Source: Pseudorhodobacter turbinis
GTDB taxonomy: Bacteria > Pseudomonadota > Alphaproteobacteria > Rhodobacterales > Rhodobacteraceae
Direction: 5' to 3'
Length of the DNA: 64,000 bases
Assembly (NCBI RefSeq): GCF_005234135.1
Contig: NZ_CP039966.1
Span: forward strand, 1-64,000
Shown here piece by piece: positions 62,246-64,000 of the stretch. The first letter of the stretch is position 1. Every line of letters starts with the position of its first letter. Position numbers and translations under genes: made by a program. The notes beneath the pieces are model-generated. The model searched no databases, was not told the DNA's origin, and saw only the letters and a program-made list of their open reading frames with translations.

Positions 62246-63172
62246 TCAGCTTGCGTCCGGCCGGTTCCAACGGCCGGACAACCGCCCGGAATCGCCACCG
62301 GCCAGAAGCTGCAGCATGCGACGGAAACGGTGAAACCGGATCCGGGTCAGCACGATGGCGGCTTTGGCCTTGTTGCGCAGGCCCGAGATACGGTCAGATG
62401 CAAGAATGCGCGCGACCTCAAACAGAGGGGATGCGATCATCGCCGCCGTTTTCACCGCCCATTTAAGCCGTTTTTTCATGCTTTGGCGCACGCCCGCAAA
62501 ATCATGGGCAATGTGACGATCCCATTTCTGGACTAACTGCCCGAAATCCTGACGCGCGGGGTGATAGACCTTCATGCCCGGAATATAGCGGATCACATGC
62601 CCGCCCCGCGTTGCGCGCTGACCCCAATCGCGATCCTCGGCCACCGACAGCCCTGAAAACGGGCCGACCTTATCCAGAACGCTGCGGCGCACCACCAGAT
62701 TTCCGGTGCCGGTAAAGCCCTCACGGGCGATGTAGCGATCCATGCGGTAGGCATAGATGCTTTCATAAGCCTCGATCATCGTCAGATTGTCCGGATCGAC
62801 ATAGGCAATGCGCACATCCCCCCCCAGAATTTCTGCGGTAGGGTCGGCCATTGCCGTTGCGGCCTCTGCCAACCAATCGGGATCGGCAAGACAGTCGGCA
62901 TCGATGAAGGCCAGAACCCCGGCGCTGGCATGGGTCACACCAAGGTTGCGCGCAGGGCCCGGTCCCGGTGTCTCTTCGCGCAACAACGTGATGTTACCGG
63001 CCTCGGCGCAAATCTCGTGCGGCATCTCGGAGGAGCCATTGTCCACCACGATAATTTCGTGCGGCTGATATGTACCCTGCCGGATCGATGCAAGACAGCG
63101 ACGCAACAGATCCGGTTGGTTCAGGTGCGGTATGACCACTGAAATAGCTGGCCGATCATCTAAAACGGTCAT
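62246..63172 (-). CDS. GT2 glycosyltransferase
   Basis: 308 residues from ATG 63172; the open frame runs to 63409 but over the promoter and start of the acyltransferase gene. GT-A motifs: ISVVIPHLNQPDLLRRCLAS, VVDNGSS, GVLAFIDADCLADPDWL (DXD) and SVAEDRDWGQRATRGG. It adds a sugar to the growing unit. Ends 10 bases from the pyruvyl-transferase stop (convergent). Confidence 0.88.
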   Translation of the reverse strand: MTVLDDRPAISVVIPHLNQPDLLRRCLASIRQGTYQPHEIIVVDNGSSEMPHEICAEAGNITLLREETPGPGPARNLGVTHASAGVLAFIDADCLADPDWLAEAATAMADPTAEILGGDVRIAYVDPDNLTMIEAYESIYAYRMDRYIAREGFTGTGNLVVRRSVLDKVGPFSGLSVAEDRDWGQRATRGGHVIRYIPGMKVYHPARQDFGQLVQKWDRHIAHDFAGVRQSMKKRLKWAVKTAAMIASPLFEVARILASDRISGLRNKAKAAIVLTRIRFHRFRRMLQLLAGGDSGRLSGRWNRPDAS

Positions 63173-63374
63173 ATGATCTCCTGAGGTTCGCACCCTCACG
63201 GCACGCTGGGACAGTTTTGCACAGAAATATGTCCATAAGGGTAATTGCGGGGCAAGAACATGCCGTTTTACGAAAAATTTACCTCTCGCCGAAAGGTCAC
63301 TCTCTCCAGTTGAGTTGCGGCAAAACTTGATATTTAAGCACACAACATCCATCCGACGCAGGAGAGATTGAGAC

Positions 63375-63917
63375 ATGGCGTTCAAATACACCGGTAAAAC
63401 GCCGGACACATTCTTCGAGGCTGTCCGGAATTATGGCTTGCTGGCCACATGCAGGACCCGGCTGCGGGATGTCTTTTTGCTGGTCAGGCGCTTCTACCTT
63501 GTGAAGGTCTGGAAAATGGATATTCACCCTTTCACCATTATCTCGCTCAAGGCCACGCTGGACCGCACCTATCCGCAAGGCATCCATATCGGTGAGGGCA
63601 GCGCCGTGAACTTTGGCGCCGTCATCCTGACCCATGACATGGCCCGCAGCCAATATAAACATACACGCATCGGCAAATACTCGGCGATCGGAGCGCGCAG
63701 CATCGTGATGCCCGGCGTCACAGTCGGCGATCATTCCATCGTGGCCGCAGGGGCCATCGTCACCAGAGATGTGCCCGATAATGTGATCGTTGCAGGCAAT
63801 CCGGCACGGGTAATCCGCACCGGCATCATGACGACAAACTTTGGCCGTATGACGGAACGGGGAACCTCCGTTGGCAAAACCTCCCCCCAGACGTCCGATA
63901 GCGACGCCCAAGACTGA
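63375..63917 (+). CDS. Hexapeptide-repeat acyltransferase
   Basis: 180 residues. Left-handed beta-helix of hexapeptide repeats from about 65 to 150 (IGKYSAIGARSIVMPGVTVG, DHSIVAAGAIVTRDVPDNVI, VAGNPARVI). Belongs to the CysE/LacA/NodL class. Likely O-acetylates a sugar of the polymer with acetyl-CoA in the cytosol. The last about 20 residues are polar and disordered. Confidence 0.88.
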   Translation: MAFKYTGKTPDTFFEAVRNYGLLATCRTRLRDVFLLVRRFYLVKVWKMDIHPFTIISLKATLDRTYPQGIHIGEGSAVNFGAVILTHDMARSQYKHTRIGKYSAIGARSIVMPGVTVGDHSIVAAGAIVTRDVPDNVIVAGNPARVIRTGIMTTNFGRMTERGTSVGKTSPQTSDSDAQD

Positions 63918-63925
63918 CATCAGGC

Positions 63926-64000
63926 ATGCGTTTGTCCGTTTTTGAATTCGCGGGCCTTGCCCTCGTTTATGGCACCTCGGCGGCTAGTGTTGTGGCGGTT
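63926..64000 (+). CDS. N-terminus of a membrane protein, cut by the window end
   Basis: 25 codons starting MRLSVFEFAGLALVYGTSAA, eight bases after the acyltransferase stop. A hydrophobic first segment suggests a membrane protein of the EPS operon. It is too short to identify. Confidence 0.45.
   Translation, partial: MRLSVFEFAGLALVYGTSAASVVAV

Overview
The window looks like part of a plasmid from a marine alphaproteobacterium of the Rhodobacteraceae (Roseobacter group). The evidence is two plasmid-type RepA initiators of the alphaproteobacterial RPA family, two ParA partition units, a mobilisation operon, many insertion-sequence remnants, and a VPLPA-CTERM protein (a sorting signal known mainly from Rhodobacterales). 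No tRNA, rRNA or CRISPR array was seen.

Bases 1-9300 hold partition and mobilisation genes. parA1 with a small partner (317-1241, +) faces a second unit, repA2-parA2-partner (3167-1434, -). repA2 has lost its 5' third to an IS3-family element (3168-4365). The same element cuts the 3' end of a relaxase gene that heads a five-gene mobilisation operon (8319-4366, -). Bases 8900-14300 are an accessory area of decayed transposases (IS5, IS256, IS110, IS1380 types) with an orphan GIY-YIG-like gene, a small exported protein, a GAF-domain fragment and a low-complexity gene. Bases 14600-19150 carry a vWA/VPLPA-CTERM protein, a TPR protein, two DUF1127 genes and a LysR regulator. A second, seemingly identical copy of the IS3-type element (20194-21391) sits inside an IS110-family transposase gene with a 4-bp target duplication. 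After it come an iteron origin with a DnaA box (about 21869-22138) and the intact repA1 (22139-23182).

Bases 23465-64000 are an exopolysaccharide region of the exosortase/PEP-CTERM-associated type. It contains: a GT4 glycosyltransferase; an outer-membrane beta-barrel; a Wza-like exporter; a PrsT-like TPR lipoprotein; an ExoY-like initiating sugar transferase; an ExeA-like ATPase, a Wzz-like chain-length protein and a tyrosine autokinase; three parallel beta-helix proteins that probably act on the polymer; a type I secretion pair; an asparagine-synthase-like PP-loop protein; Wzy- and Wzx-like membrane proteins; GT2 glycosyltransferases; a GtrA/GtrB-like pair; WecE/WecD-like genes for an acetamido-dideoxyhexose; a nitroreductase-like plus pyruvyl-transferase-like pair; and a hexapeptide acyltransferase. 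No exosortase gene was recognised, so the protease for the VPLPA-CTERM protein must lie outside the window.

The likely working scheme: ExoY-like, GT2 and GT4 enzymes build a repeat unit with Fuc4NAc-type and possibly pyruvylated sugars. Wzx and Wzy flip and polymerise it, Wzz and the kinase set its length, and the Wza-like protein and barrel export it. Periplasmic and secreted beta-helix proteins then trim or modify it. IS elements have repeatedly rearranged the plasmid, and the two direct IS3 copies bracket a segment that could be lost or gained by recombination.
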